DNA of 64,000 nucleotides, taken from positions 1,364,001 to 1,428,000 of the forward strand of contig NZ_CP065053.1 in NCBI RefSeq assembly GCF_015689335.1. Direction: 5' to 3'. Under the pieces are notes generated by a model, which was not told the DNA's origin, did not search any database, and saw only the letters and a program-made list of their open reading frames with translations. A program made the position numbers and the translations under genes. Below are positions 29,714-38,228 of this stretch, piece by piece (position 1 is the first letter of the stretch; the number at the start of each line of letters is the position of its first letter). Source of the DNA: Massilia antarctica. Lineage in GTDB: Bacteria; Pseudomonadota; Gammaproteobacteria; Burkholderiales; Burkholderiaceae_D.

Positions 29714-30733
29714 TCATTTTTTTTCTTTCTTCAGCATCGATGCATATAGATATGCATGCTCGCGCAATTTCACCGGTATCTCCTTCCTGCTCTCGTGAAT
29801 AATCGCATTTATCAATGCCGGGCTGGCAGTCCCTTGTTGATATCCGTTTGAAAACAACGCCGTCTGTTGCTCAACAGGCAAATCCGTAAATTTTTTACCG
29901 CCTTTTTTATCGGCAATAAACTTATAATCACTGATTGTCTTCTGCAATGCATCATCATGGGCAACCTTGTTAAGGAAATGGGATTCCTTCGCGTTTAACG
30001 TCAATGGATGCTCGCGCAAAAATTGGCACGCCTCTCCACCAAATTTTTGAAAATATGGCTTAATTTTTTCATGCAATTCAATCAATTCAGCATCAGAAAT
30101 TTTTTGTGCTCCAGTATTTCTTTTTTTCATTTTTTTCAAGAACTCTTCCGCTGAAGCTTGTCCCAAGTCGACACCGATTCCGATGGTCGTTCCGGATCGA
30201 TTTTCGGGTTTCCCGCCATAGTTTCCGGCGAGCCTCGGAATATTTTTTGACGGCGTATTTTTGTAAAATATAATTTTCGGACGGTCATTTTTTAAATAGG
30301 GCCACCATGGAATATACGCGACGGTATGCTCGCCTCCCTCAAAAATTGATAATCGTTCAAAATCTATTTTTGTCCCATAGTTTTTATTCAGATCCTCCCC
30401 CATCGCTTTGGGACTGATAATTTTTTTTGAATCAGTGGAAGGCACGCAGCCAGGTTGGTATAAATGACATTTCTTGATCGCGGCTCCGTTGTAAATTTCT
30501 ATTTTTTTATTGATTTCTTCAGATAAGGCGGTTGAATCCTGGCTCTTTTTATTGAGACCGGCTTTTTGCCTATTTAATTTCTCGATTTCTACTTTAGCTA
30601 TTTTCGCACTGACAGCGCACTCTTTTGCTTGCGCAATTAGATCTCGTTGACCTTGGAGTTCGTACTTATCGTATTCGGGCAGATTTTCTTCAATTTTAGC
30701 CGGCAGTGGAGGAGATGATATTTTACGCGCCAT
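29714..30733 (-). CDS. Pesticin/T4-lysozyme-like muramidase, predicted T6SS effector
   Basis: 339 residues. N-terminal helical, Lys/Glu-rich part (about 20-80), then a lysozyme-type domain from about 120: catalytic Glu in LSIFEGGEHTVAYIP (E132) and the TIGIGVDLGQ motif (T183, D189), as in pesticin and related phage-type muramidases. Expected to cut peptidoglycan in the periplasm of rival cells after delivery by VgrG/PAAR. No signal peptide, as normal for T6SS cargo. Overlaps the upstream gene by 11 bp and the alternative immunity start by 4 bp. Markedly AT-rich, suggesting recent acquisition. Confidence 0.8.
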   Translation of the reverse strand: MARKISSPPLPAKIEENLPEYDKYELQGQRDLIAQAKECAVSAKIAKVEIEKLNRQKAGLNKKSQDSTALSEEINKKIEIYNGAAIKKCHLYQPGCVPSTDSKKIISPKAMGEDLNKNYGTKIDFERLSIFEGGEHTVAYIPWWPYLKNDRPKIIFYKNTPSKNIPRLAGNYGGKPENRSGTTIGIGVDLGQASAEEFLKKMKKRNTGAQKISDAELIELHEKIKPYFQKFGGEACQFLREHPLTLNAKESHFLNKVAHDDALQKTISDYKFIADKKGGKKFTDLPVEQQTALFSNGYQQGTASPALINAIIHESRKEIPVKLREHAYLYASMLKKEKK

Positions 30734-31088
30734 GATATGCAGGCTCCTCTATATAAATTTCAATCCAAGCCTGCGCATAATGAACATTCCCCCCTTGCGC
30801 ATACATCAAAAAATAATCAACAATGGCCGATACATCGGCGTTAGAGCGATTTAGCATATTGGCGCGCAACACATTGAACCCGAGAAGCGAGATATGTTTC
30901 ACGTTCTCGATATCATTCTCCCGGCAGACGAAATACACAGTACGCAAATCAGATACCAATTCGGCTGCGGGATAGTCAGTTGCGTTTGGATAATCGCTTG
31001 TGTACCACGCCTCAACCATGAGTTCCGTCCAGGCTCGACAATCCCTCCGCATGGCCCGCTTTTCCTGATCTGCCGTGAACGCAATCAT
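30723..31088 (-). CDS. Unknown T6SS-linked protein
   Basis: 121 residues, acidic and aromatic-rich (CRAWTELMVEAWYTSDYP; AQAWIEIYIEEPAYHG). No signal peptide, membrane helix or family recognised. It lies between the DUF4123 adaptor gene (13 bp upstream) and the muramidase gene (11-bp overlap), so it is in the same transcript. Possible second adaptor or effector partner; purely positional. Confidence 0.7.
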   Translation of the reverse strand: MIAFTADQEKRAMRRDCRAWTELMVEAWYTSDYPNATDYPAAELVSDLRTVYFVCRENDIENVKHISLLGFNVLRANMLNRSNADVSAIVDYFLMYAQGGNVHYAQAWIEIYIEEPAYHGA

Positions 31089-31101
31089 GGCGCCGTCCCC
31101 A

Positions 31102-31677
31102 CTATTGATTGGTATCGATGTCGCTTACATTAAACTGCATCGCGCTGGGATCGAAAATTCTGCTGATGAGCGTTTTCTTCTTCCCTGCCAGGGCGATAAT
31201 TTTCCCGCTGCCGGCATCGTCAAAGTAGACCGTCAGGCACGCACTTCCAAAAAACTCGCTCAACTGGTCGTTGGTCGCCATCCGCACAAAGCGCCCGAAG
31301 GCTCGCGCGTCGTAGTAGCGGAAGTAGCAATCCGTTCCCTGGCTATTCCTGACGAAGCTATTCTTTTTCAATTGAATTTTGAGTGCCTCGCACCCCGCCC
31401 CGGACTCCACCAGCATCGTCACCCCACGGCGCCAGACTTGGTCAATGAATCCCGCTACATTCGACTGAAACTGCGCGCAGGGGATCAGATAAGGCGCCAC
31501 ATTGCGCAAGGTGATTGCCTTGGTGCCGCTATACAGGCACTCGTGGGTCAGACCATCGCGCTGCAAATCGGCCAGCAGGCTGTTGTCCGCCGCTGCGTCG
31601 TACAAGGCATACAAGGTCTCACTGCGCTCGCTGAGCAGCCGGTGAAGCGCATGACGGGCAGCATCGTTCGCCATCAT
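31102..31677 (-). CDS. DUF4123 T6SS effector adaptor
   Basis: 191 residues starting at the first of two adjacent ATGs; this ATG overlaps the PAAR stop. DUF4123 proteins are chaperones that load a specific cargo onto VgrG. Recognisable features are LYALYDAAADNSLLADL near the N terminus, CLYSGTKAITLRNVAPYLIPC and the late YYDARAFGRFVRMATNDQLSEFFG (the typical RYYDPRxxxxxL block). Position between PAAR and the effector genes fits this job. Confidence 0.9.
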   Translation of the reverse strand: MMANDAARHALHRLLSERSETLYALYDAAADNSLLADLQRDGLTHECLYSGTKAITLRNVAPYLIPCAQFQSNVAGFIDQVWRRGVTMLVESGAGCEALKIQLKKNSFVRNSQGTDCYFRYYDARAFGRFVRMATNDQLSEFFGSACLTVYFDDAGSGKIIALAGKKKTLISRIFDPSAMQFNVSDIDTNQ

Positions 31678-32012
31678 CGATTCCCGGGTTGCACCGTCAT
31701 CGCGCCAGCTTGAGCGGCGTCGATGAGGCAGGTCTCGTCCCGGTCCTTCCCGAACAACACTGTCATGCAGCCGCCGGTGACGATGCCATGGCAACTGACC
31801 CTGTCGCTCATGCACGCCGCCGGCTTGCCGTTAATCAGGACCGTTTTCTCGCCCTCGACAATGGTATCCCTAGCGCCGTTATGCTGAACCTTGTCGCCGA
31901 TGCGCGCCGCAGGCAGGTTCCCGATCATCACATTCCCGCTACCTTCCAGAATGGCGCCACTTCCGCGTGGATGCGCGACGTCATCTGTTTGCCTGGCTGA
32001 TGGTTTTCCCAT
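31674..32012 (-). CDS. PAAR-domain T6SS tip protein
   Basis: 112 residues starting MGKPSARQTDDVAHP with a GAGG ribosome site; an earlier in-frame start would reach back to the vgrG stop. Contains the repeated PAAR-like glycine loops (GSGNVMIGNLPAARIGDKVQH, IVEGEKTVLINGKPAACMSDRVSCHG) and His/Cys residues that bind a metal ion at the cone tip. It sharpens the VgrG spike. No fused toxin domain, consistent with effector loading through the separate adaptor. Confidence 0.92.
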   Translation of the reverse strand: MGKPSARQTDDVAHPRGSGAILEGSGNVMIGNLPAARIGDKVQHNGARDTIVEGEKTVLINGKPAACMSDRVSCHGIVTGGCMTVLFGKDRDETCLIDAAQAGAMTVQPGNR

Positions 32013-32040
32013 TGCTGACGCCTCCTCGGATCGAAAAACG

Positions 32041-34713
32041 TTAATGACCGCCGGCACCCTTGCCGCTGCCCTTGATCACAGCCGCCGCACCGCCAGCCAC
32101 CGGTCCAACCACATTCACAATCGCGCCAACGTCGCGGTTTTTGACCGCTTTCGCTGTCTGGGCGAGATTCTTGAGTTCCTTGAATACGGCCAGCGGACTC
32201 ATTTCCCCGCTCATCAATTTTTCCAGGCCGGCGCCGATTCCGCCCGCGCAGGGACCTCCACAATCAACCAGCGAAGAACCTGCCGCCGTCGTGTCGGCAG
32301 GGGCTTCCTTTTTCGCCTCGGGAGCGGCTGGCGCAGCCTTCGCAGCGCCGCAATTGAGCTGCACCAGGCCGCCATCGGCATTGATCTGGGCACTGCCCTG
32401 CAAATGAATCTGGGTACCCTGCAAAAAGATGCTGCCATCGCTGCGCAAGACAATCTTGGCCGCGCCGCACACCAGTTCCAGATGCTCGCCGACCGAAGTG
32501 ACATGACTCTGGCCGATGGTTCTGGTCTCCGTTTTGCCGATGCTGGTTTCCTGGCTCTCGCCCACCGTCACCTTGCGCGATTTACCAACCGTCAGCAGAT
32601 CAACCATGCCTACAGCCGTATTGCGCACCATCCCCACGATCAGCGAATACGCGATGCCAATATTGGTCATGCGCGCCAGCCCGATATTCTCCAGGTTGGC
32701 CATGCCGATATGTTCCTTCTTCACGCGGGCCACCTTGATCGACCAGTTCTTGCCGATCTTGTCGGACTCGTTATTGCGAACGTCCTTGTCGCGGTTCTTC
32801 CCGATCGTGATGCGCTCGTTCTGTCCGACCGCCTCGGTGCGGTTCTGGCCGATGTGGATCGTTTCATTCTTGCCCACGTCCTCGTCGCGATGGTCGCCAA
32901 CGCTGATCGTTTCGTTATGGTCGACCCGCTCGCTTCGGTTGTGATGAACGGTGATGGTTTCATCATGGTCGACCGTTTCGGTTCGGTCGTGATGGACCAT
33001 GATGGTTTCATCGCGGTCGACGGTTTCCGTGCGGTCACGCTTGATATGACTGGTCTCGTCGCGGTCGATGGTTTTGCGCCGGTCATTGCCGACCCATTTA
33101 TCTTCATCGTGCTCGACTTCGGTCAGTTGGTCCTTTTCGGCGTGCAGCCAGAGCTGCTCCGCGCCTTTCTTGTCCTCGAAACGCAGCGCATTGGCGTTGT
33201 CGTAACTCCCGCCCGGTGTGGAGCGCGTCAGGATGCCGGACTGGGTCTTGTTATCGGGCAGTGTCCAGGGCGGCATGGTATTCACATTCGGGACCATGCC
33301 GGTGATGATCGGCCGATCCGGATTGCCATCCATGAACTGCACCAGCACTTCGGTTCCGATGCGCGGAATGGTAGTCATGCCGAAATTGGCACCCGCCCAT
33401 GGCGTTGCAACGCGCAGCCATGTGGAGCTTTTCTCGTCGTTGATTCCCGCGCGGTCCCAGTGGAATTGCACCCGTACGCGCCCGTATTCGTCGGTGTGGA
33501 TCTCTTCACCGGCCGGACCGACCACGGTGGCCGTCTGGATGCCGTGAATGCGGGTGTCGCTGCTGTTATGCCCGCGCGGCGGCCGCCAGGTGATAATCTT
33601 GCGGATCGCCTTGAGCCTGTTTTCGTAGTGCGATGGCGTTGCCGCCTGGCGGTGGTAGTTATTGCTCGCGCTGTGATGCACTTCGGTGATCAGGAATTCG
33701 CGCGCCTGCGCATCGTCGCCGGACGTCGCGGCATCAAAATGTCCGGATAGCCTAAACCAGCGGCCGGGCATGGCGTGGCGGTTATTGCCGCTGCCATCGA
33801 ACTGCTTTGCGCCCGCTTCAAGGGCCTCGATCTGGCGCTGTGCCACCTCGCGTGCATTGCCGCTGTCCTTGAAGCCGTAGGCTCCCGCATAGTCATACGA
33901 CTCGATATCGAGCACATCGCCCTGTTGCTGCACGGTTGGCAAGGAGGTCGTCGCCGGCCGGCCGGTCTTGAAGTCATAGGATGCCAGCGCCACGCTTGCC
34001 TGCGTGATCTGGCGGACCGGCGACCATTCGCCGATGCCATCTTCTTCGGCCGATCCGCCATGCCGCTGAAATGGCACATCCGGATCGCCATCGATCGCCG
34101 GCGCGCTGGTCGAATCATCCGAGAGCACCAGTTTGTGGCCATGTTCCGTATGCTCGAACCAATAAAGGATACCCGCCCTTGCCCAGCGCCGCTCCAGGTA
34201 ATTGCTGTCGGTTTCACCGAACTGGCAGGCATCGGTCATGACGGTGTCCGCGCCACTGACGCGCCAGTCCCAGTCGGCCACCTTACCGTAGTCGCTGAAA
34301 ATGCTGGCGGTCTGCTGGTACAGCGTGGTGTTGTGAAACAGGTAGTTATCCTTGCGCATGCCCAGATAGTTGTACCAGGGCCCCAGCCGCGCCTCGTAAT
34401 ACGACACGCCGCCGTCCACCGTCTTGAGGCTGAACCCGAAAACCCGGCCGGTGAAATAGCGCATGCTGCCATCCTTGCGTACCAGCTGCACGCACAGCAT
34501 TTTTCCCTGCAGGCTCTTGAGCGGGATATCCGGCTTGTCCGACAGCAGCTCGACGATGTATTCAAACGGCCGGGATAGCGCTTCGGACGCGTCGAGCGAG
34601 TTGACCAGCAACTGCGCGGCCGGACCATCGTCGTGCGGAAACGACAGCCGCAGAAGGCGGTCGTGCTGGCGATCGCTGATGAGATCGCGCAGGCTGTGCG
34701 GCGCTTCGCTCAT
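32041..34713 (-). CDS. vgrG: Type VI secretion spike protein VgrG
   Basis: 890 residues. The gp27-like base (about 20-380) includes LRLSFPHDDGPAAQLLVNSL and ALSRPFEYIVELLS. The OB-like gp5 part has VQFHWDR and SSTWLRVATPWAGANFGMTTIPRIGTEVLVQF. A needle of repeats of the type DRxETVxxDETI / GKNExI (about 535-700) follows, then a DUF2345-type segment. The last about 120 residues form an Ala/Gly/Lys-rich extension with a CGGPCAGG motif, possibly the adaptor-binding tail. First gene of the vgrG-PAAR-DUF4123-effector-immunity series. No T6SS sheath or baseplate genes are in the window. Confidence 0.97.
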   Translation of the reverse strand: MSEAPHSLRDLISDRQHDRLLRLSFPHDDGPAAQLLVNSLDASEALSRPFEYIVELLSDKPDIPLKSLQGKMLCVQLVRKDGSMRYFTGRVFGFSLKTVDGGVSYYEARLGPWYNYLGMRKDNYLFHNTTLYQQTASIFSDYGKVADWDWRVSGADTVMTDACQFGETDSNYLERRWARAGILYWFEHTEHGHKLVLSDDSTSAPAIDGDPDVPFQRHGGSAEEDGIGEWSPVRQITQASVALASYDFKTGRPATTSLPTVQQQGDVLDIESYDYAGAYGFKDSGNAREVAQRQIEALEAGAKQFDGSGNNRHAMPGRWFRLSGHFDAATSGDDAQAREFLITEVHHSASNNYHRQAATPSHYENRLKAIRKIITWRPPRGHNSSDTRIHGIQTATVVGPAGEEIHTDEYGRVRVQFHWDRAGINDEKSSTWLRVATPWAGANFGMTTIPRIGTEVLVQFMDGNPDRPIITGMVPNVNTMPPWTLPDNKTQSGILTRSTPGGSYDNANALRFEDKKGAEQLWLHAEKDQLTEVEHDEDKWVGNDRRKTIDRDETSHIKRDRTETVDRDETIMVHHDRTETVDHDETITVHHNRSERVDHNETISVGDHRDEDVGKNETIHIGQNRTEAVGQNERITIGKNRDKDVRNNESDKIGKNWSIKVARVKKEHIGMANLENIGLARMTNIGIAYSLIVGMVRNTAVGMVDLLTVGKSRKVTVGESQETSIGKTETRTIGQSHVTSVGEHLELVCGAAKIVLRSDGSIFLQGTQIHLQGSAQINADGGLVQLNCGAAKAAPAAPEAKKEAPADTTAAGSSLVDCGGPCAGGIGAGLEKLMSGEMSPLAVFKELKNLAQTAKAVKNRDVGAIVNVVGPVAGGAAAVIKGSGKGAGGH

Positions 34714-35224
34714 GCCGGCTTCCTCCCAAGGCTTCGTTCACGGCGCTGACTGCGGCAGGTCACAAGAAGGGCGGCGGCTGGCATGGCGGTCCCGAAAAAT
34801 TGAACGATGTGCGAATGCGGATGTCTGACTTTAAGCTTCGGGTTTGATCGTTCAGATGACAGTGCGCAATATTTCCGGAAGGAATATAGATGACGGTAGC
34901 CGTATGCCTGGGCAATCGTCAAAGAGGAGGGAATTCGTAAGATAAATACGACAAAGACGGGTGTCACGCGGAAAAAGACGCGTACAGGTCATGGCGAGGC
35001 TGACGTGGTCAACCTCGCTATCCCGCAGCGGCGGCGGTACACCGCTGCGGTCATGCCATCGTCATGCCGTTAGCGTTTGCAAGCGTTCTGCTCGTTCGCT
35101 TCGCCCACGACCGGCGGCTTGACAGCAGCGGCCGGAGCCGGCGTTTTGGCGCCTGCCATCGGGGCTGGGTGGGCAGCACCGTGTACGGCGCCGCTTGGCG
35201 AGCTGTGATCGTTCGCTTTGCCCG
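34714..35224. other. Intergenic region upstream of vgrG
   Basis: About 510 bp without a convincing gene. Contains a perfect 9-bp stem CCGCAGCGG / CCGCTGCGG (35023-35050) that could end transcription. Between 35070 and 35224 there is a minus-strand open frame rich in Ala and Pro that may be a displaced tail of the DUF4142 gene. The vgrG promoter must lie here, but no consensus was found. Confidence 0.4.
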
Positions 35225-35797
35225 TTACTTGGGTTTGCTGCCCTTGGCAGGCACCATGCCGCTGGCCGAATGCAGGTGCTGTTCCACCGTTGGCAGCATC
35301 TTGGCGGCCAGGGCTTTGACGTCCGGGTCCTTGGCCTTGGATTCGAATTTTTTCAGCGCCGCGTGCACGGCCTTGTGATCGCCCACGCCCGCCTGGCCCA
35401 TGTACACCTTGTCGAATGCGTCGCCGCTCAGCTTGCCCAGCTTGGCGGCCAGTGCCTTGTGTTTGCTGTCGAGCTCGGTCGGGAGCGTGACACCCTTGGT
35501 TTGGGCCAGTTGCGTCACGTCGCCCAGCGCCTTGGTGTGGTCGTCGATCATTTGCTGCGCGAACGTTTTGACTTCCGCGTTCTCGCTCTTGGTCAGCGCC
35601 AGCTTGCCGGCCTCGATTTCCGCCATGTTGGCGCGGGCCATGTCGGCCACGATTTTCTGGTCGCCCTTGTTCAGCGCGCTCGCCGCGGGCGTGTTCATGG
35701 TTGCTGCGCCCGTCCCGGCGTAGCTGGCGACCGGCATGGCGAAAGCGGTGGCAACAGCGGCGCCCAAAACACATTTGATCAAAGTCGTTTTCAGCAT
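35225..35797 (-). CDS. DUF4142 periplasmic protein
   Basis: 190 residues with a signal peptide (MLKTTLIKCVLGAAVATAFAMPVASYA). AAGGAG sits six bases before ATG 35797; an ATG two codons earlier is too close to it. The DUF4142 four-helix core is seen in KGDQKIVADMARANMAEIEAGKLAL and VKTFAQQMIDDHTKALGDV, with conserved His residues (DDHTKAL, EQHLHSA). Exact function unknown; often linked to envelope stress. Stand-alone. Confidence 0.9.
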   Translation of the reverse strand: MLKTTLIKCVLGAAVATAFAMPVASYAGTGAATMNTPAASALNKGDQKIVADMARANMAEIEAGKLALTKSENAEVKTFAQQMIDDHTKALGDVTQLAQTKGVTLPTELDSKHKALAAKLGKLSGDAFDKVYMGQAGVGDHKAVHAALKKFESKAKDPDVKALAAKMLPTVEQHLHSASGMVPAKGSKPK

Positions 35798-36009
35798 GTG
35801 CATCTCCTTGTGTTTGAAATAATGTCATTAAACCAATAACACGGTGGAGCCAGTCTAGCTGTGTAGGCATTTTCCGAGCGCTCGGTAGCCTTTACGCAAG
35901 CTTACTTTCCGGATGGCGATGAGTCGCCGCGAGCGTGGATGCGGCCCGCCATGCGCTCTGTTGTGTTTCCTTCAGGAAGTTACTTATAAGTGAATGCTGA
36001 TGGATTTAC

Positions 36010-36015
36010 TATAAT
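36010..36015 (+). promoter_or_regulatory. -10 element (TATAAT) for the DUF4410 lipoprotein gene
   Basis: Exact TATAAT 57 bp before the start codon. No good -35; instead the 10-bp palindrome ACTTATAAGT (35982-35991) lies where a -35 or activator site would be, suggesting regulated transcription. Confidence 0.4.
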
Positions 36016-36071
36016 ATCGGCAGCGCTTGCGCGCACGATGCAATTCACCAACGACTAACCAGGGAACGACC

Positions 36072-36659
36072 ATGAACATCGCCTCCAAAGCATTGCTCCT
36101 TGCATCATGCCTGTTTGGTGCGGTCTTGCTGCAAGGCTGTGGCGGCGCCAGGATCAAGGCATCGGCGACCAGCAATCCGCCTCCGTCCGAAGCGTTTTCG
36201 GCGTTCGGCCGGATCGAGGTGCGGCCGGTGATGTTCGGGTCCGACGTCAAGCCCGATCGGGATGGGCTGGACAAGATCGAAGCGAATTTCCAGAAGGATT
36301 TGTCGGCATCGCTGCTGGAATGGAACACGCGCCCGGCCAATGGCCGCACCCTGATCATTCAGCCCGTCATCGAGCAGATGAGCTTCAAGCGCGGCGCCAA
36401 GCGCATCCTGCTGGGGCCGTTGGCCGGCAGTTCCGGCGTGCTGCTGCGCCTGAAAATTACCGACGGCAAGGGCCGCATGGTGGCCCATCCCGAGTTCTTC
36501 CAGCGCGCCAACGCCATGTCGGCCGGCTTCACCCTGGGCGTGCACGATAACCTGATGCTGACCCACGTTGCCAGCCTGGCCAGCCGCTATGTCATCAACA
36601 ATTACAGCCACGCCGAAGGCGGCGCGACCGGCGCCGACCTCCAGTCCGTCAAGCCGTAA
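36072..36659 (+). CDS. DUF4410 lipoprotein
   Basis: 195 residues. Lipoprotein signal MNIASKALLLASCLFGAVLLQGCGG with the lipidated Cys in LLQGC. The mature part (EAFSAFGRIEVRPV, RTLIIQPVIEQMSFKRGAKRILLGPLAGSS, RVVAHPEF-like segment) is the DUF4410 fold. Probably an outer- or inner-membrane-attached periplasmic protein of unknown role. A strong terminator follows 24 bp after the stop. Confidence 0.85.
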   Translation: MNIASKALLLASCLFGAVLLQGCGGARIKASATSNPPPSEAFSAFGRIEVRPVMFGSDVKPDRDGLDKIEANFQKDLSASLLEWNTRPANGRTLIIQPVIEQMSFKRGAKRILLGPLAGSSGVLLRLKITDGKGRMVAHPEFFQRANAMSAGFTLGVHDNLMLTHVASLASRYVINNYSHAEGGATGADLQSVKP

Positions 36660-36682
36660 GCGGCGCCTTCCATGCAGCACGG

Positions 36683-36709
36683 GCGGCCCCGCGAGGGCCG
36701 CTTTTCTTT
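36683..36709 (+). terminator. Intrinsic terminator after DUF4410 gene
   Basis: Stem GCGGCCC / GGGCCGC, loop CGCGA, followed by TTTTCTTT. Confidence 0.9.
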
Positions 36710-36781
36710 GGGCGGCGCGCAAACAGTTTGTTTGATCCAGTCGGCATGGGATGGCACGGCGCGGGTGGACACTACGTTTAT

Positions 36782-36852
36782 GGCGGAGTAGCAAAATGGC
36801 AATGCACCAGCCTGCAAAGCTGGGTAAGTCGGTTCGATTCCGGCATCCGCCT
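36782..36852 (+). tRNA. tRNA-Cys (GCA)
   Basis: Cloverleaf of 71 nt without encoded CCA. Acceptor GGCGGAG/ATCCGCC (six pairs and one mismatch at the base), anticodon stem CCAGC/GCTGG around loop CTGCAAA giving anticodon GCA, and T arm GTCGG TTCGATT CCGGC. The short D arm (AGCAAAATGGCAATGC) is typical of tRNA-Cys. Confidence 0.95.
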
Positions 36853-36890
36853 CACCTTTCCAGCACGATCCGGCGAAAAGGAAACTGTTG

Positions 36891-38027
36891 ATGAACCCAT
36901 CCAGGCCCCACCAACCCCTCCTGCTGACAGCATTGCTTGCCGGCCTTGGGCTATCCCTCCCGGCAGGCGCCGCCCCGGCGAGCGCCACCTACCACTACTA
37001 CGTTGCAAGCGACGGCTCGGACGCCAATCCGGGCACCTCCACCCAGCCCTTCGAAACCATCGCGCGCGCGTCGCGGGTGGCACTGCCCGGCACCACCGTG
37101 CACGTGGCGCCGGGCACGTACGCGGGCGGCTTTCGCACCATGATGAGCGGCACCGCCGAGCGCCGCATTGCCTACGTCTCGACCGTGCGCGGCGGCGCGC
37201 GCCTGGTGCCGCCGCGCGGCTCGACCACGAAGATGGCGTGGGAGAACCGCGGCGACTTCGTCGATATCGTCGGCTTCCAGGTGGATGGGCGCAACGGCCA
37301 CGGCGGGGTGCGCTGGACCTACGGCATCTACAACGCCGGCTCCAGCGCCCTGATCCGCCACAACCACGTGCACCATGTGGGCCAGGACGTGCCCTGCACC
37401 AGCGCCAGCGCGGCCGGCATCAGCATCGACAGCTACTACAAGGGCCGCCTCGGCACGGTGACCGGCAACACCGTGCACGACATCGGCCCCACCGATTGCC
37501 GCTTCGTCCAGGGCATCAACATGAGCACCAGCGGCAAAATCACCAACAATGTGCTGTTTGCCATCGGCGGCGCGGCGATCCAGATGTGGCACGACGCCAC
37601 CAACGTGGTCGTGAGCCACAACACGATCGCCCTCTCGATGACGGGCATCCTGGTCGGCGGTGGCGACCCCTACTACATCAAGGGGCCGAACGATTTCACC
37701 GCCGTGCATAACAACATCGTCTACGACAACAAATACGGCATTTCCGAACAGGGCGCGACAGGCCTGCACAACAGCTATCGCAACAACCTGGTGTACCTGA
37801 ATGCCGCCGCCGACTGGCAGTTGAACAATGGCTTGCTGCACAGCGGCACGGTGGCGCAAGCGCCCCAGTTCCGGCGTTACGGCAAGGGCGGCCTCCCCGA
37901 TTTCCGCCTGCGCCCCAGCTCGCCCGCCGTGGGCAAGGGCAGCGCCGAACTCGCCACGCAGGACGACATCGCCGGCAAGACGCGCGCCAGGGAAAGTGGC
38001 ATCGATATCGGGGCTTACCAGCGTTAG
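36891..38027 (+). CDS. Secreted right-handed parallel beta-helix protein (DUF1565-like)
   Basis: 378 residues. ATG 36891 follows AAGGAA by eight bases. Signal peptide LLLTALLAGLGLSLPAGAAPA. YYVASDGSDANPGTSTQPFETIARA is the DUF1565 entry motif. The rest is built from short coils (RHNHVHHVGQ, GNTVHDIG, NNVLFAIGGAAIQMW, HNTIALSMTGILVGG) of a pectate-lyase-like helix, ending in a GIDIGAYQR motif common in such proteins. Likely a polysaccharide-acting or binding protein; substrate unknown. Confidence 0.85.
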   Translation: MNPSRPHQPLLLTALLAGLGLSLPAGAAPASATYHYYVASDGSDANPGTSTQPFETIARASRVALPGTTVHVAPGTYAGGFRTMMSGTAERRIAYVSTVRGGARLVPPRGSTTKMAWENRGDFVDIVGFQVDGRNGHGGVRWTYGIYNAGSSALIRHNHVHHVGQDVPCTSASAAGISIDSYYKGRLGTVTGNTVHDIGPTDCRFVQGINMSTSGKITNNVLFAIGGAAIQMWHDATNVVVSHNTIALSMTGILVGGGDPYYIKGPNDFTAVHNNIVYDNKYGISEQGATGLHNSYRNNLVYLNAAADWQLNNGLLHSGTVAQAPQFRRYGKGGLPDFRLRPSSPAVGKGSAELATQDDIAGKTRARESGIDIGAYQR

Positions 38028-38065
38028 GCATCCTGCAGCAAACGAGCGTGGGGCTTGGGGATGCG

Positions 38066-38087
38066 GCCGGAGGATCACTCCTCCGGC
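38066..38087 (+). terminator. Intrinsic terminator after the beta-helix gene
   Basis: GCCGGAGGA TCAC TCCTCCGGC, nine pairs, followed by TTTCTTGTTTT. Confidence 0.9.
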
Positions 38088-38115
38088 TTTCTTGTTTTCC
38101 GCAGCAAGAATAGCG

Positions 38116-38132
38116 ATGTAGATATGCTACAT
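38116..38132. promoter_or_regulatory. Palindromic site ATGTAG-N5-CTACAT, upstream copy
   Basis: ATGTAG ATATG CTACAT. Same arms and spacer length as the site at 38211-38227, 95 bp away centre to centre, so the pair looks like a double operator for one regulator. Confidence 0.6.
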
Positions 38133-38200
38133 CCACTTGGCCTTCACCACCAATAATCGCACACCCGCCAAGCAAAACTGATACATTTTTCATTTGTCAG

Positions 38201-38228
38201 TTTACATTCAATGTAGTTGTGCTACATT
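38201..38228 (+). promoter_or_regulatory. Putative alpha-amylase promoter
   Basis: TTTACA (38201-38206), a 16-bp spacer and TACATT (38223-38228). The palindrome at 38211-38227 fills the spacer and covers most of the -10, as expected for a repressor site. Predicted leader about 170 nt. Confidence 0.45.
38211..38227. promoter_or_regulatory. Palindromic site ATGTAG-N5-CTACAT, promoter copy
   Basis: ATGTAG TTGTG CTACAT, overlapping the putative amylase promoter. Identical 6-bp arms to the upstream copy. Confidence 0.6.
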
